From NCBI GenBank assembly GCA_949948785.1, contig CATLGX010000002.1, positions 1 to 64,000 on the forward strand: a stretch of DNA of 64,000 nt, in the 5' to 3' direction. Within the stretch, counting starts at the first letter, position 1. Each line of letters opens with the position of its first letter. Origin of the DNA: an uncultured Christensenella sp. (GTDB taxonomy: Bacteria; Bacillota; Clostridia; Christensenellales; Pumilibacteraceae). The position numbers and the translations under genes were made by a program. This document shows, in pieces, positions 28,585 through 37,620 of the stretch. A model generated the notes under the pieces. The model was not told where the DNA came from. It searched no databases and saw only the letters and a list, made by a program, of their open reading frames with translations.

Positions 28585-29322
28585 ATGAATGACGAACTGA
28601 TAAACGGAGAATTACTTCTCGGCAAAAAAAAGAGTAAAGCTACATACATCGTAATGTACGCCGTAATAGCCGTACTTGTCGTTTTCATACTGTTTTACTA
28701 CTTTTTCGGTTGCGCCGTAGTATCCGGACAGAGCATGGAAAACACGCTTGACCAATCTCAGCGCTGTCTTTTACTCAAACGCGGCTTTTCGGTCGAACGC
28801 GGAGACATAGTTACGATAGAACATCCGAAGCCCGAAAAAAAGGGCGATATGCTTATAAAACGCATTATCGGGCTTGGCGGCGACAAAATCCTGTTTGTCC
28901 GCAGCATCGGAAATATGTACGTCGACATGTATATATGTAAAAACGGCGAAAACCGTTTTAAGCTGAAAACTGAAAATTACCTGAAAGAACAAAAAATGAC
29001 ATACGGCGGTTCCGATTCCAAATTTTCTTTTGACGTGAACGGTGAGACAATACCGACTGCGACGTACAAACCGCGCGAAGAAATAGAAAGCATAGACGTC
29101 AACGACAAAAATATTTCATACGAACATAAAATTTTTCTCGAAAGCGCCGTTTCCGTAAAAAAAGGATACGTATATTACATGGGCGATAACCGCAACCATT
29201 CTTCCGACTCACGGTATTACGGTGCATGCAGTGAAAATAAAATAACAGGCAAAGTTATATCTATATCCGAGCCCGGCAGTGTGCTCGAAGGCTTCTTAAA
29301 CTTTATGTTCTCTGTATATTAG
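28585..29322 (+). CDS. lepB: Signal peptidase I
   Basis: N-terminal TM; 'VSGQSMENTL', 'RGDIVTIEHP', 'LIKRIIGLGGD', 'YYMGDNRNHSSDSRYYG'. Confidence 0.93.
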   Translation: MNDELINGELLLGKKKSKATYIVMYAVIAVLVVFILFYYFFGCAVVSGQSMENTLDQSQRCLLLKRGFSVERGDIVTIEHPKPEKKGDMLIKRIIGLGGDKILFVRSIGNMYVDMYICKNGENRFKLKTENYLKEQKMTYGGSDSKFSFDVNGETIPTATYKPREEIESIDVNDKNISYEHKIFLESAVSVKKGYVYYMGDNRNHSSDSRYYGACSENKITGKVISISEPGSVLEGFLNFMFSVY

Positions 29323-29331
29323 GAAAATAAC

Positions 29332-29994
29332 ATGGAAAAAACGATAAATATAACGACGGAACTCGAAAACTCAACCGCACGAAAACTGTTTAACGGTTAT
29401 CTGAACGACCAATTCGACAACGCTAAAACCATATCCGAGAAGTTCGACAACCTGACGCGACTGTATTTCGAAGTTAATTCGGTAATCAATATCTCGGCAC
29501 TTCGAACGATTGACGACATCTACACAAAGCATTATCTCGACAGCATTTATCCACACAAGTATTTCGTCGGCACTGTCTGCGACATAGGATGCGGCGGAGG
29601 ATTTCCGACTATTCCTATCGCAATAACAACCGACTGTGAAGTAACGGGTGTGGACAGTGTAGGAAAAAAACTTCTTCTGATAAAACGCTGTATCGGCGAA
29701 CTGCCGTTAAAAAACTTAAAATGCGAATACGCTCGCTCGGAAGACCTCGTAAAACTTCACCGTAGTTACGATACGGTATGCGCGAGAGCGCTGTCAGACG
29801 TCGAAAAGTCCATAACATACTGCGCGCCGCTCGTAAAACCACACGGAATACTTTTGCTGTACAGAACAAAAAACGACGAACCGGCAAAACAAAAAACGCT
29901 CGACAAGTACAATATAGTTCTTTCAAATACGGTTGACTATGTTCTTCCAAATACCGATATAAACAGACGGTTACTTATATATACGAAAAAATAA
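29332..29994 (+). CDS. rsmG: 16S rRNA (guanine527-N7)-methyltransferase RsmG
   Basis: 'HYLDSIYPHKYF', 'CDIGCGGGFPTIPIAI', 'TVCARALSDVEKSITYCAPLVKPHGILLLYR'. Confidence 0.93.
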   Translation: MEKTINITTELENSTARKLFNGYLNDQFDNAKTISEKFDNLTRLYFEVNSVINISALRTIDDIYTKHYLDSIYPHKYFVGTVCDIGCGGGFPTIPIAITTDCEVTGVDSVGKKLLLIKRCIGELPLKNLKCEYARSEDLVKLHRSYDTVCARALSDVEKSITYCAPLVKPHGILLLYRTKNDEPAKQKTLDKYNIVLSNTVDYVLPNTDINRRLLIYTKK

Positions 29995-30294
29995 TCGCGT
30001 CGTCGTGTGTTGTGTTATATTATTCTTTTAAGAGTAAGAAATATAATAGACGGTGTGCAAATGTGCAAATATTGATAAAACAACAACATGATGTGTAAAA
30101 TCCAAACAATGCCGACTATACATAGTGAATATTTATACGATTAAACATTCATAAAAGTGTGCGTAAATTATGTATAACATGTTCAGAACGCCGAGTATTG
30201 AACAGTAAGAAAAAAACAGGACAGTGAAAAAATAAAAAACAGTTGACCGAAAATACCAAAATTTTCCGTTTTATATACGGGATGTGCAAATCTT

Positions 30295-31647
30295 ATGAAC
30301 AATTCCACTTTTAAAAGCGACGCGATTGTCGCGCTGGCAACGCCGTACGGAAAATCGGCGATAGCTGCGATACGAATAACGGGCAAGGACTGTATAGAGA
30401 AGGTTAATGCCTATTTAAAACGACCGTTGAGGGTAGGAGAACTCAAAACCAACGTTTTTTACGCGCACAATTTCAGCGAGAATTTGACGGCGGTATGTTT
30501 TGTCGCGCCGAGGTCGTATACGGGTGAAGACAGCGTGGAATTGTATCCGCACGGAAATATGACGGTGTGCGACGGTATAGTAAAAACTTTGGTGGACGGC
30601 GGGATACGCGTTGCGGAGCGCGGCGAATTTACGAAACGAGCGTTTATCAACGGTAAACTCGACCTTTTACAGTGTGAAGCTCTTGCCGACATAATAGACG
30701 CGCAAACAGAAGAACAGTTGAAATACGGAAATTTGCGTTTCGACGGCAAATTTAAAGCGCTCGAAGAAACGGAAAACGCGATAAGAACGGCGCTTTCCAC
30801 CGTCGAAGCAGTCTTACATTATTCCGACGAACTTGAAAGCGGCGAAGAAGAACAACGATTAAGCGAAGACGTTTACGGCATGATTGACGATGCGATAGAA
30901 AAGCTCGATAAAGAGGCGGAAGGATACGTCGGAGGAAAAATAATAAACGACGGATTCAAAGTTGCGCTCATCGGCGCGCCCAATGTGGGAAAATCGACTA
31001 TTCTCAATGCTTTGACGGACAGCGACAGAGCCATCGTTACGCCGATAGCAGGCACAACACGCGATACTGTGGACGGCGAATATGTATTCATGGGCAAAAA
31101 GTTTTGCATAACTGATACTGCGGGCATAACGAAAACGGATGACCCCGTCGAAAAAATCGGTATAGCGCGCGCCGAAAAGGCGGCGGAACATGCCGACGCA
31201 GTGATATATGTTACTGCTCCCGACGCAGATGTTCCGAATCTTGCCATGTTGTCGAACATTAAAAACATTGCCGATGTTATCGTCGTGAATAAATCGGACG
31301 GTATTTCGGACGTCGGGAATAACTATACGGCGGCGGAAAAGGACGGGGTATTGTATATTAGCGCGAAGTTCGGCAAGAATATTACCGCATTAAAACATAG
31401 ATTGTACGACCTGTGTCCAAATGCGGTCGGAGGAATTTGCAATCACAGACAATACGACTGCGTGGTGCGCGCGCTTTCGGCGTGCAGGTCGGCAAAAGAA
31501 GAAAGTAAAAAAGCTCAAAGTCTCGAAATCGTCGCGGCGGCGTTATACGACGCGTATTCGGCGGTTCGGGAACTGTTTGGCAGAAACGAGCAAGCCGACG
31601 AATGCGTCATCAACGCCGTTTTCGAACGGTTTTGCGTGGGAAAATAG
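30295..31647 (+). CDS. mnmE: tRNA modification GTPase MnmE
   Basis: 'DAIVALATPYGKSAIAAIRITG', 'GAPNVGKSTILNALTDSDRAIVTPIAGTTRDTVDGE', C-terminal FCVGK. Confidence 0.97.
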   Translation: MNNSTFKSDAIVALATPYGKSAIAAIRITGKDCIEKVNAYLKRPLRVGELKTNVFYAHNFSENLTAVCFVAPRSYTGEDSVELYPHGNMTVCDGIVKTLVDGGIRVAERGEFTKRAFINGKLDLLQCEALADIIDAQTEEQLKYGNLRFDGKFKALEETENAIRTALSTVEAVLHYSDELESGEEEQRLSEDVYGMIDDAIEKLDKEAEGYVGGKIINDGFKVALIGAPNVGKSTILNALTDSDRAIVTPIAGTTRDTVDGEYVFMGKKFCITDTAGITKTDDPVEKIGIARAEKAAEHADAVIYVTAPDADVPNLAMLSNIKNIADVIVVNKSDGISDVGNNYTAAEKDGVLYISAKFGKNITALKHRLYDLCPNAVGGICNHRQYDCVVRALSACRSAKEESKKAQSLEIVAAALYDAYSAVRELFGRNEQADECVINAVFERFCVGK

Positions 31648-31653
31648 AAAGAT

Positions 31654-32148
31654 ATGAAAAGCAAGATACAAAGAAAAAACGCGGCAAAAAAAGCCGAAAC
31701 AAATAAAACGGTCGCCGTAAACAAAAAGGCGGCGTTCGATTATTTTTTTGTCGAGACGTTCGAGGCGGGTATTGCGCTCGAAGGCTCGGAAGTCAAATCC
31801 GTAAAGAACGGCGACGTATCTTTGCGCGACAGCTTTTGCCATGCCGAAAACGGGGGATTGGAACTTAAAAACTGCCGTATCTCGCCGTATGTAAACGTGG
31901 GGGCTTTTGCACCTGACCCGACTCGTTCCCGACGACTGCTTTTGCATAAAACACAGCTCAAACGTTTGCTCGGCAAGGCGGCGGAAAAGGGCTTTACCAT
32001 TGTTCCCGTAAAAATGTACTTTAAGGGCAGGTTCGTAAAAGTGGAAATCGCTCTTGCCAAAGGTAAGAAGAACTACGAGAAAAAAGAGGTAATCAAAGAC
32101 CGCGACGTAAAGCGAGCCGCCGAACGTGAAATATTGAATAATATGTGA
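31654..32148 (+). CDS. smpB: SsrA-binding protein SmpB
   Basis: 'ALEGSEVKSVKNGDVSLRDSF', 'HKTQLKRLLGK', 'KVEIALAKGKKNYEKK'. Confidence 0.95.
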   Translation: MKSKIQRKNAAKKAETNKTVAVNKKAAFDYFFVETFEAGIALEGSEVKSVKNGDVSLRDSFCHAENGGLELKNCRISPYVNVGAFAPDPTRSRRLLLHKTQLKRLLGKAAEKGFTIVPVKMYFKGRFVKVEIALAKGKKNYEKKEVIKDRDVKRAAEREILNNM

Positions 32149-32184
32149 TGTAAGCTCCCGCGGTCGTTTTGCATAGAATTTATC

Positions 32185-32208
32185 GCCCTCTTATACAGAG
32201 GGCTTTTT
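32185..32208 (+). terminator. Rho-independent terminator after smpB
   Basis: GCCCTC-TTATACA-GAGGGC-TTTTT. Confidence 0.85.
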
Positions 32209-32272
32209 AAATGGCGCGATTTCTCTCGGAATTTTCATGTATAATGCGAAAGTTTCCCGAGCCGCACGTGTA

Positions 32273-32304
32273 ACTAAACCGTCGGTTTAGTAAATCAAGA
32301 TTTT
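32273..32304 (-). repeat. 32-bp dispersed repeat, copy 2, containing a 19-bp palindrome
   Basis: Plus strand ACTAAACCGTCGGTTTAGTAAATCAAGATTTT, exact reverse complement of 23814-23845. Confidence 0.85.
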
Positions 32305-32428
32305 CGCAAAAAAATTTCCGACATAAATTTTTTGTTGCCACACGTCCGCAACGGTGTGTATGCAAAAACCCGTATAAATTTTCGCAGTGCGCGCAAACTA
32401 CAATCAATACGATAAGGAGGCAATCAAA

Positions 32429-32593
32429 ATGGCAACTCAGAACAAAGCGTCGCGCAGTAACGTGGGCGCCAAGTCGACGAGCAAGACGAGCGCGAAGTCC
32501 GCGAATGCGAAAGCTACGAACAAATCGTCCGAAACTTCGGCGTGCAGCTCCAAGGCGAGCAAATCCGCCAAAACGACGGGCAAAAAGAACTAA
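32429..32593 (+). CDS. Small (54 aa) Lys/Ser/Thr/Ala-rich basic protein
   Basis: MATQNKASRSNVGAKSTSKTSAKSANAKATNKSSETSACSSKASKSAKTTGKKN; AAGGAGG RBS. Confidence 0.6.
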   Translation: MATQNKASRSNVGAKSTSKTSAKSANAKATNKSSETSACSSKASKSAKTTGKKN

Positions 32594-33057
32594 TCGCGGT
32601 TCGCAAAACTTGCGGGCGTGAGCGAGGTTTATTACGTAAACCCGACATAACGCCATACGGGCGTTTGTTCTCGGGCATACCGAGAGAAAACGCGCGTAAA
32701 AAGTCGGAAGCAAAAGCGACGGAAATATATCCGCCGCTTTTGTTTTTGCTTGCGCCGTGCAGAGCGATGCGCGCCTGTTCCGATTTACCGATTCTTCGCA
32801 AGCGTGGTATGACTTATCGCCGATGCGGAACAACTATTCGAGGGTGTTCAAAATAAAGCGCGGCGGAACACACATGACAGCCGCCGCATATTCGGCTTGC
32901 GCGCGAGCAGTCGAAAGCGACGCCCTCGCGATTGTTTTTACTTTTAATCGATATACCGCTCGGCGCGAGTAGCTCCGCGTGCCTGCCGAAAAGCAAATCG
33001 ATAGCAAGACATCGCGCGGTTTACTTTAATCTGTTTTCCGATGGCGCGGCAATGAGC

Positions 33058-33573
33058 TTAAAAGAATCTCAAAAGCGCACAGCCGACAATACAGCCCGTA
33101 TAAGTTGCGACGAGCGCGACGGGAATGGCATAGCGAAGACGGCGTATGCTCGACTGCGAAAAGTATATGGTTGCTACGTAAAATACCGTTTCGCTCGAAC
33201 CGTATATAACGGACGCGCATCTGCCGATGTAAGTGTCGGTGCCGTAGTTTTTATATATACCGTCGAGTATGGCAAGGGAACCCGCACCCGATACCGGGCG
33301 TAAAAACATCAGTTCGGCAACTTCTTTCGGCAGTCCGACTTTGGCGAGAATCGGTTCTACGGCATGCGCGAGATACGCCGATGCACCGGATACACGGAAT
33401 GCTTCGACGGCGACCATAATTGCGAGCAGATACGGAAAGACATTAACGGTCAAGTCCACGGCTTGGCGCGCGCCGCCGATAAAACCGGTATACGGGTCGC
33501 GCTTGCGCAAAAACGAAGCAATCAAGACGATGAGAAATAATATCGGGATTATGTAAGCGCTCACGAACGGCAC
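33058..33573 (-). CDS. spmB: Spore maturation protein B
   Basis: 'YIIPILFLIVLI', 'GARQAVDLTVNVFPYLLAIMVAVEAFRVSGA', 'FLRPVSGAGSLAIL', 'DTYIGRCASVIYGSSETVFYVATIYF'. Confidence 0.93.
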   Translation of the reverse strand: MPFVSAYIIPILFLIVLIASFLRKRDPYTGFIGGARQAVDLTVNVFPYLLAIMVAVEAFRVSGASAYLAHAVEPILAKVGLPKEVAELMFLRPVSGAGSLAILDGIYKNYGTDTYIGRCASVIYGSSETVFYVATIYFSQSSIRRLRYAIPVALVATYTGCIVGCALLRFF

Positions 33574-34346
33574 CTCTGCGCGCTTTCTTTTGCGTCCGTC
33601 GGTGCGGAAACTGATTTTCGCCGCGCGCGCTTGCCGCGTTTCGGTTTTTCGCAGGCAACGTTCGAGCGGCTGACTGCCGTTTCGGCTTTTTTGCGTTTGC
33701 CGCCGCTTCGCAGTTCGGCAGGTAAAGCATGATTGGCGTTAGGCGCGGGGAGCCGAGACTGCGCGCTATTTTTTGAGCGCGGTTTTTTTCTGTCGAAGAT
33801 TTTGGAACAGATTTTCACTCCGACTATGCCTATAAACGTAGAAAGCACGGTCGCTATGAGCGAGGGGAAAAGGAAATCTGCGGGGTTTGCCGAACCTGCC
33901 GTCGCGCGCATGCCGATTACAGTGGTCGGCAGTATTTGCAGACTCGTCGCGGAGATAACGGTCAGCATAATCATGTCGGTCGAGGCTTTGCCGCTCCCGT
34001 CGTCCATACCCTTTATCGCGTTTATCGCCATGGGTGTCGCGGCGTTTCCCAAGCCCAAAAGGTTTGCGGAGACGTTCATTGTTATGTATTTGCGCGTTTC
34101 TGCGTCGCACGACGGAAAAAGGCGCGAAATCACGGGGCGGAGCAGGCGTTCGAGTCCGCGCGACAGTCCCAGCTTTTCTATAAGCGCGAAAAAGCCCAGC
34201 CAAAAAGCGTATAACGCCATGAGATTGAGCGACAGTTCGACCGCGCCGTGCGCGCCGTTTATCATGGCGTTTACCGCGGCGGCGGGGTCGGTGAATATCA
34301 TCAGTCCGAGCGAAGCTGCGAGCATCAGCAGCCATATGATTGCCAT
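33561..34346 (-). CDS. spmA: Spore maturation protein A with basic C-terminal extension
   Basis: MAIIWLLMLAASLGLMIFTD...; 'LGLGNAATPMAINAIKGMD'; C-terminal Lys/Arg-rich tail; overlaps spmB start. Confidence 0.9.
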   Translation of the reverse strand: MAIIWLLMLAASLGLMIFTDPAAAVNAMINGAHGAVELSLNLMALYAFWLGFFALIEKLGLSRGLERLLRPVISRLFPSCDAETRKYITMNVSANLLGLGNAATPMAINAIKGMDDGSGKASTDMIMLTVISATSLQILPTTVIGMRATAGSANPADFLFPSLIATVLSTFIGIVGVKICSKIFDRKKPRSKNSAQSRLPAPNANHALPAELRSGGKRKKAETAVSRSNVACEKPKRGKRARRKSVSAPTDAKESAQRCRS

Positions 34347-34419
34347 GACATCATTATATGACGAGTTTACGGATAAAATGTCGCACGCGCGCCGATAGCG
34401 CGGCATATAAACTACTGAT

Positions 34420-34830
34420 ATGGACGAATTGGAACTTTTGGCGAGGCTGATACAGTGCGAGGCCGGCGGTGAGGGAATACAGGGCATGCAAGCGGTTGCC
34501 TCCGTCGTCATGAACCGCGTCGAGCAGACGATGGGCGAATACGGCAGATATAATTCCGTTTACGATGTCGTGCATGCGCCGCGGCAGTTCGAATGCGCGA
34601 CAAATCAGCAGCAGAGCATTTGGAATATGTCGCCCACGCAAGTGCATTACGACATTGCGCGTTGGGCGATAAACGGGGGACGCATTCCCGACCTCGCCGA
34701 AGCGCTTTGGTTTTTTAACCCATATTCGACCGAATGCCGCTCGCGTTTTCCCAACGAAAACGGATATTTTCAAACACGCATAGGCAATCATTGCTTTTAT
34801 AATCCGACAAAAAGCTATTTTTTGACCTGA
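34420..34830 (+). CDS. CwlJ/SleB-like cell wall (spore cortex) hydrolase
   Basis: 'LLARLIQCEAGGEGIQGMQAVASVVMNRV', 'RQFECATNQ', 'ALWFFNP'. Confidence 0.88.
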   Translation: MDELELLARLIQCEAGGEGIQGMQAVASVVMNRVEQTMGEYGRYNSVYDVVHAPRQFECATNQQQSIWNMSPTQVHYDIARWAINGGRIPDLAEALWFFNPYSTECRSRFPNENGYFQTRIGNHCFYNPTKSYFLT

Positions 34831-34915
34831 CGGATGGCGTGGTTACGAACCGAAAAAACGCAACAATCAAATACGTCGGCGCGGTCTATACGCCGATACA
34901 AAATAAGGAGATATT

Positions 34916-35197
34916 ATGGAGAACAACTGCAATTGCAACTGCAAAACCCCGAGCATAAACATTCCCGACCAACTGCCGGATTTCAACTCTCCCGGGAACA
35001 TCGGGTCGTGGCGTCAGCTTTTGGCGGCAAATATCGGAAGATACGTCAAATTGGAAATAGGCGTACAGCTCGAAGGTCCGCTTCGCTCGGTGTGCGGCGA
35101 AATTTACAGCGTCGGAAACTCTTATGTCAGTCTGATAAACAACGGCATGATTATCGTAGCAGATATACTGTCTTTGAAGTTTGCGTACTTCGAATAA
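34916..35197 (+). CDS. GerQ-like spore coat/anchoring protein, Cys-rich N-terminus
   Basis: C-terminal 'LLAANIGRYVKLEIG...SVCGEIYSVGNSYVSLINNGMIIVADILSLKFAYF' resembles the GerQ pattern; adjacent to a cwlJ-like gene as in the cwlJ-gerQ arrangement. Confidence 0.55.
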   Translation: MENNCNCNCKTPSINIPDQLPDFNSPGNIGSWRQLLAANIGRYVKLEIGVQLEGPLRSVCGEIYSVGNSYVSLINNGMIIVADILSLKFAYFE

Positions 35198-35228
35198 TAC
35201 ATAAAACCACGGAAAATAAAGGCAAAAC

Positions 35229-35257
35229 AAAACGGCGGAATAAAAAACCGCCGTTTT
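35229..35257. terminator. Bidirectional terminator
   Basis: AAAACGGCGG ... CCGCCGTTTT. Confidence 0.75.
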
Positions 35258-35265
35258 CGTAAATT

Positions 35266-36096
35266 TCAGTCGAGCGCCCCCGCAAGAACCGCCGACAGAT
35301 TGCCCGAGTCGGAAACGGTAAACCTATCGAGGTTCATAAAGTTTAAAAGCGCGCCGAGAATGATTGCGCCGTAAGGCAGCGTATCGGCGCGTTTTGCGCA
35401 GAGCGGACGGAAAATCGGGAGGCGGTCGCTCATGAGCATGGGCAACATCCCGTCGAGTTCCGCCGCGGTAATCGACGCGCCGTTTATTCTCGACGGGTCA
35501 TACGCGGTCAGATTAAGAAAAGCGGCGGCGACAGAACACGCGCTTCCCCCGATAACCGTGAGCGGGTATGCGGGAATTTCGCCGTATTCTTTGACAAGCT
35601 CGGGCGCTTCGTCAACGGCGGCGCGGAAGTCGCCGCGATAGCGGTTTTTGAGAACGACAACGCCGAGCGGCAGGCTTTTTACGTAATCGGGGGTATTTCC
35701 GTCGCGCGAAGAAATAAGTTCCATGCTTCCTCCGCCGAGGTCGCAAACGCATGCCGCGCCGTGCGGTTTCACCGCGCCGACAAGCGCGAGGCGCGCCTCT
35801 TCGTTTCCGGAAAGCACGCGCACGGACAAGCCAGTCTCGCGAAAAACACGGTCGCAAAACATTTCGCCGTCCTCCGCGCGCCGTACTGCTTCCGTGGCGA
35901 ATACGTCGACGCGGGCGCAGTCGGCGCACAATTCGGCGTAGCGTGCAAGAACTCGGAGCGTCGCGGCGACACCGGTCTGCGACAGTTTATGCGACAGTGC
36001 TATGCCGTCTGCGAGCTTGGTAATTTCGGAAAATGTTTTCCCGTCCGAGCGCGCAAGTCGAACGGAATTCGAACCTATATCGATAGCGGCGCGCAT
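35266..36096 (-). CDS. Ppx/GppA-family phosphatase (short form)
   Basis: 'AAIDIGSNSVRLA', 'FATEAVRRAEDG', 'VLSGNEEARLALVGAV', 'CVCDLGGGSMELI'. Confidence 0.88.
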   Translation of the reverse strand: MRAAIDIGSNSVRLARSDGKTFSEITKLADGIALSHKLSQTGVAATLRVLARYAELCADCARVDVFATEAVRRAEDGEMFCDRVFRETGLSVRVLSGNEEARLALVGAVKPHGAACVCDLGGGSMELISSRDGNTPDYVKSLPLGVVVLKNRYRGDFRAAVDEAPELVKEYGEIPAYPLTVIGGSACSVAAAFLNLTAYDPSRINGASITAAELDGMLPMLMSDRLPIFRPLCAKRADTLPYGAIILGALLNFMNLDRFTVSDSGNLSAVLAGALD

Positions 36097-36151
36097 TTTA
36101 CCTCCGCAAAAAAACGCGCGGGTACGGAAGTCCGCGCCCGCGTTCGAGTAA

Positions 36152-36433
36152 TTATTTCGTACCTATGATTATTTCGCCGCGGTAAACCATATCGAGGTAT
36201 TCGCGCGCGTAGTTTTCGATAAACGACGAAGTTTTGCAATAGTCGAGAAGTTTGCCGTTTTCGTCGATTGCCTTGTCGAGATACGCCGATTTTTGAGCAA
36301 GTTCGTCTTTGCGCGCGCCTGCGGCGGAAAGCCGCACGAGATTGATTATCAGTGCTACGACAAGCAATACCATCAGCACCGCCAACGCCGCAACCGCGGT
36401 TTTTATTACCTTTTTTCTGCTATTATCGGTCAT
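36152..36433 (-). CDS. FtsB/DivIC-like septum formation initiator
   Basis: 93 aa; N-terminal TM, coiled coil, 'IENYAREYLDMVYRGEIII'. Confidence 0.8.
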   Translation of the reverse strand: MTDNSRKKVIKTAVAALAVLMVLLVVALIINLVRLSAAGARKDELAQKSAYLDKAIDENGKLLDYCKTSSFIENYAREYLDMVYRGEIIIGTK

Positions 36434-36558
36434 GCGACGATTATATCACTGCCGCGAGCGTAAGTCAAGGATTTAATCGGCAAACATGCGGAATCGGCTG
36501 TCCGCTCAGCGGTGTTTTTTACAAAGGTGCGTATTGCGCAAGACGCACGCTCTGCGCG

Positions 36559-37287
36559 TCAAACGCTTTCGAGCAACATTTTATCGGCGACGAGCGCAAT
36601 AAATTCGCCGTTTGTCGGCTTTTCGTTGTGATTATATACGCGTACGCCGAAAAGCGTGTTGATGTTTTCTATCTTACCGCGGTTCCATGCAACCTCGATG
36701 GCGTGGCGTATTGCGCGCTCGACTTTGCTCGGGCTGGTGTTGAAGTGTTCCGCGACTTCGGGATATAGTTTCTTTGTAATCGAATTGATTATTTCGGGGC
36801 TGTCTATTGTCATTTTAATTGCTTCGCGCAAATACTGATAGCCTTTGATGTGCGCGGGAATACCGACCGTAATAAAGATGTTGCTTATTTTCTCGTCCAT
36901 GGAGCGGTTTTTGGCTGTGGGACGTTTGGTATTTACCGCTTCGATAATGCGTTCGTCGAGAACGGGGAAAGATACGGGCTTCATCATGTAAAAATCGGCG
37001 CCGAGGTTCATCGCTTTCGATATAAACGCTTCTTGCGACAGAGCGGACACGACGATTATCTTCATATTGCCTTTGTTTACGCGTTCGAGAACGGAAAAGC
37101 CGTCGAGCGTAGGCATTACAAGGTCGAGAAGCAGCGCGTCGGGATGCGCGGCGTCTATTTTGTCCAGCGCGTCCTTGCCGTTGACGGCGGTTTCGACGAG
37201 TTCTATCTTGTCGGATGCGGCAAAATGCCGTCTTGCTTCGGTAACGAACTCCGCGTTGTCGTCGCATATCATGACCCGAATTTTCAT
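36559..37287 (-). CDS. spo0A: Sporulation response regulator Spo0A
   Basis: Receiver 'ICDDNAEF...DALLLDLVMPTLDGFSVLE...KP' plus Spo0A_C 'GIPAHIKGYQYLREAIKM...FNTSPSKVERAIRHAIEVAWNRGKIENINTLFG'. Confidence 0.97.
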   Translation of the reverse strand: MKIRVMICDDNAEFVTEARRHFAASDKIELVETAVNGKDALDKIDAAHPDALLLDLVMPTLDGFSVLERVNKGNMKIIVVSALSQEAFISKAMNLGADFYMMKPVSFPVLDERIIEAVNTKRPTAKNRSMDEKISNIFITVGIPAHIKGYQYLREAIKMTIDSPEIINSITKKLYPEVAEHFNTSPSKVERAIRHAIEVAWNRGKIENINTLFGVRVYNHNEKPTNGEFIALVADKMLLESV

Positions 37288-37442
37288 TGTAAGTCGCTCC
37301 TTTTTTTCGCGGTTTATTTTGGATTATTATACCATTTTCGGGATATACAGACAAGCCTCGCATGCGTGTGAAAAATGAGCGGTTTTGTCATAGATAGTCC
37401 GCTTTTGCCGAAATTTAGCGAAATCGTTGCGGCGCGCGTACG

Positions 37443-37469
37443 TTTTCGTACGTATTCGGCGTACGAAAA
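37443..37469. repeat. 10-bp-arm inverted repeat in spo0A/degV intergenic region
   Basis: TTTTCGTACG-TATTCGG-CGTACGAAAA. Confidence 0.75.
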
Positions 37470-37620
37470 AATACACAAATTGTCCGTTATTTGGTGTATT
37501 TTCGGGTTAATTGACGCTTAAAATAAAAAAATTTTGTAAAATCGCTACACATGCGCCGCGTGATGTTGTATAATACAACCACACGGTCGGGCGTCGCGCC
37601 CGCGAAAAGAGGAGATTTTT

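Noticed and set aside
29995-30294. 300-bp AT-rich gap between rsmG and mnmE considered as oriC
   Set aside because: No TTATCCACA boxes in it and no dnaA/dnaN nearby; single DnaA-box matches at about 1659 and 29547 lie inside genes.
32149-32428. Possible tmRNA (ssrA) downstream of smpB
   Set aside because: No tRNA-Ala-like acceptor ends or tag ORF seen; region contains a terminator and the 32-bp repeat.
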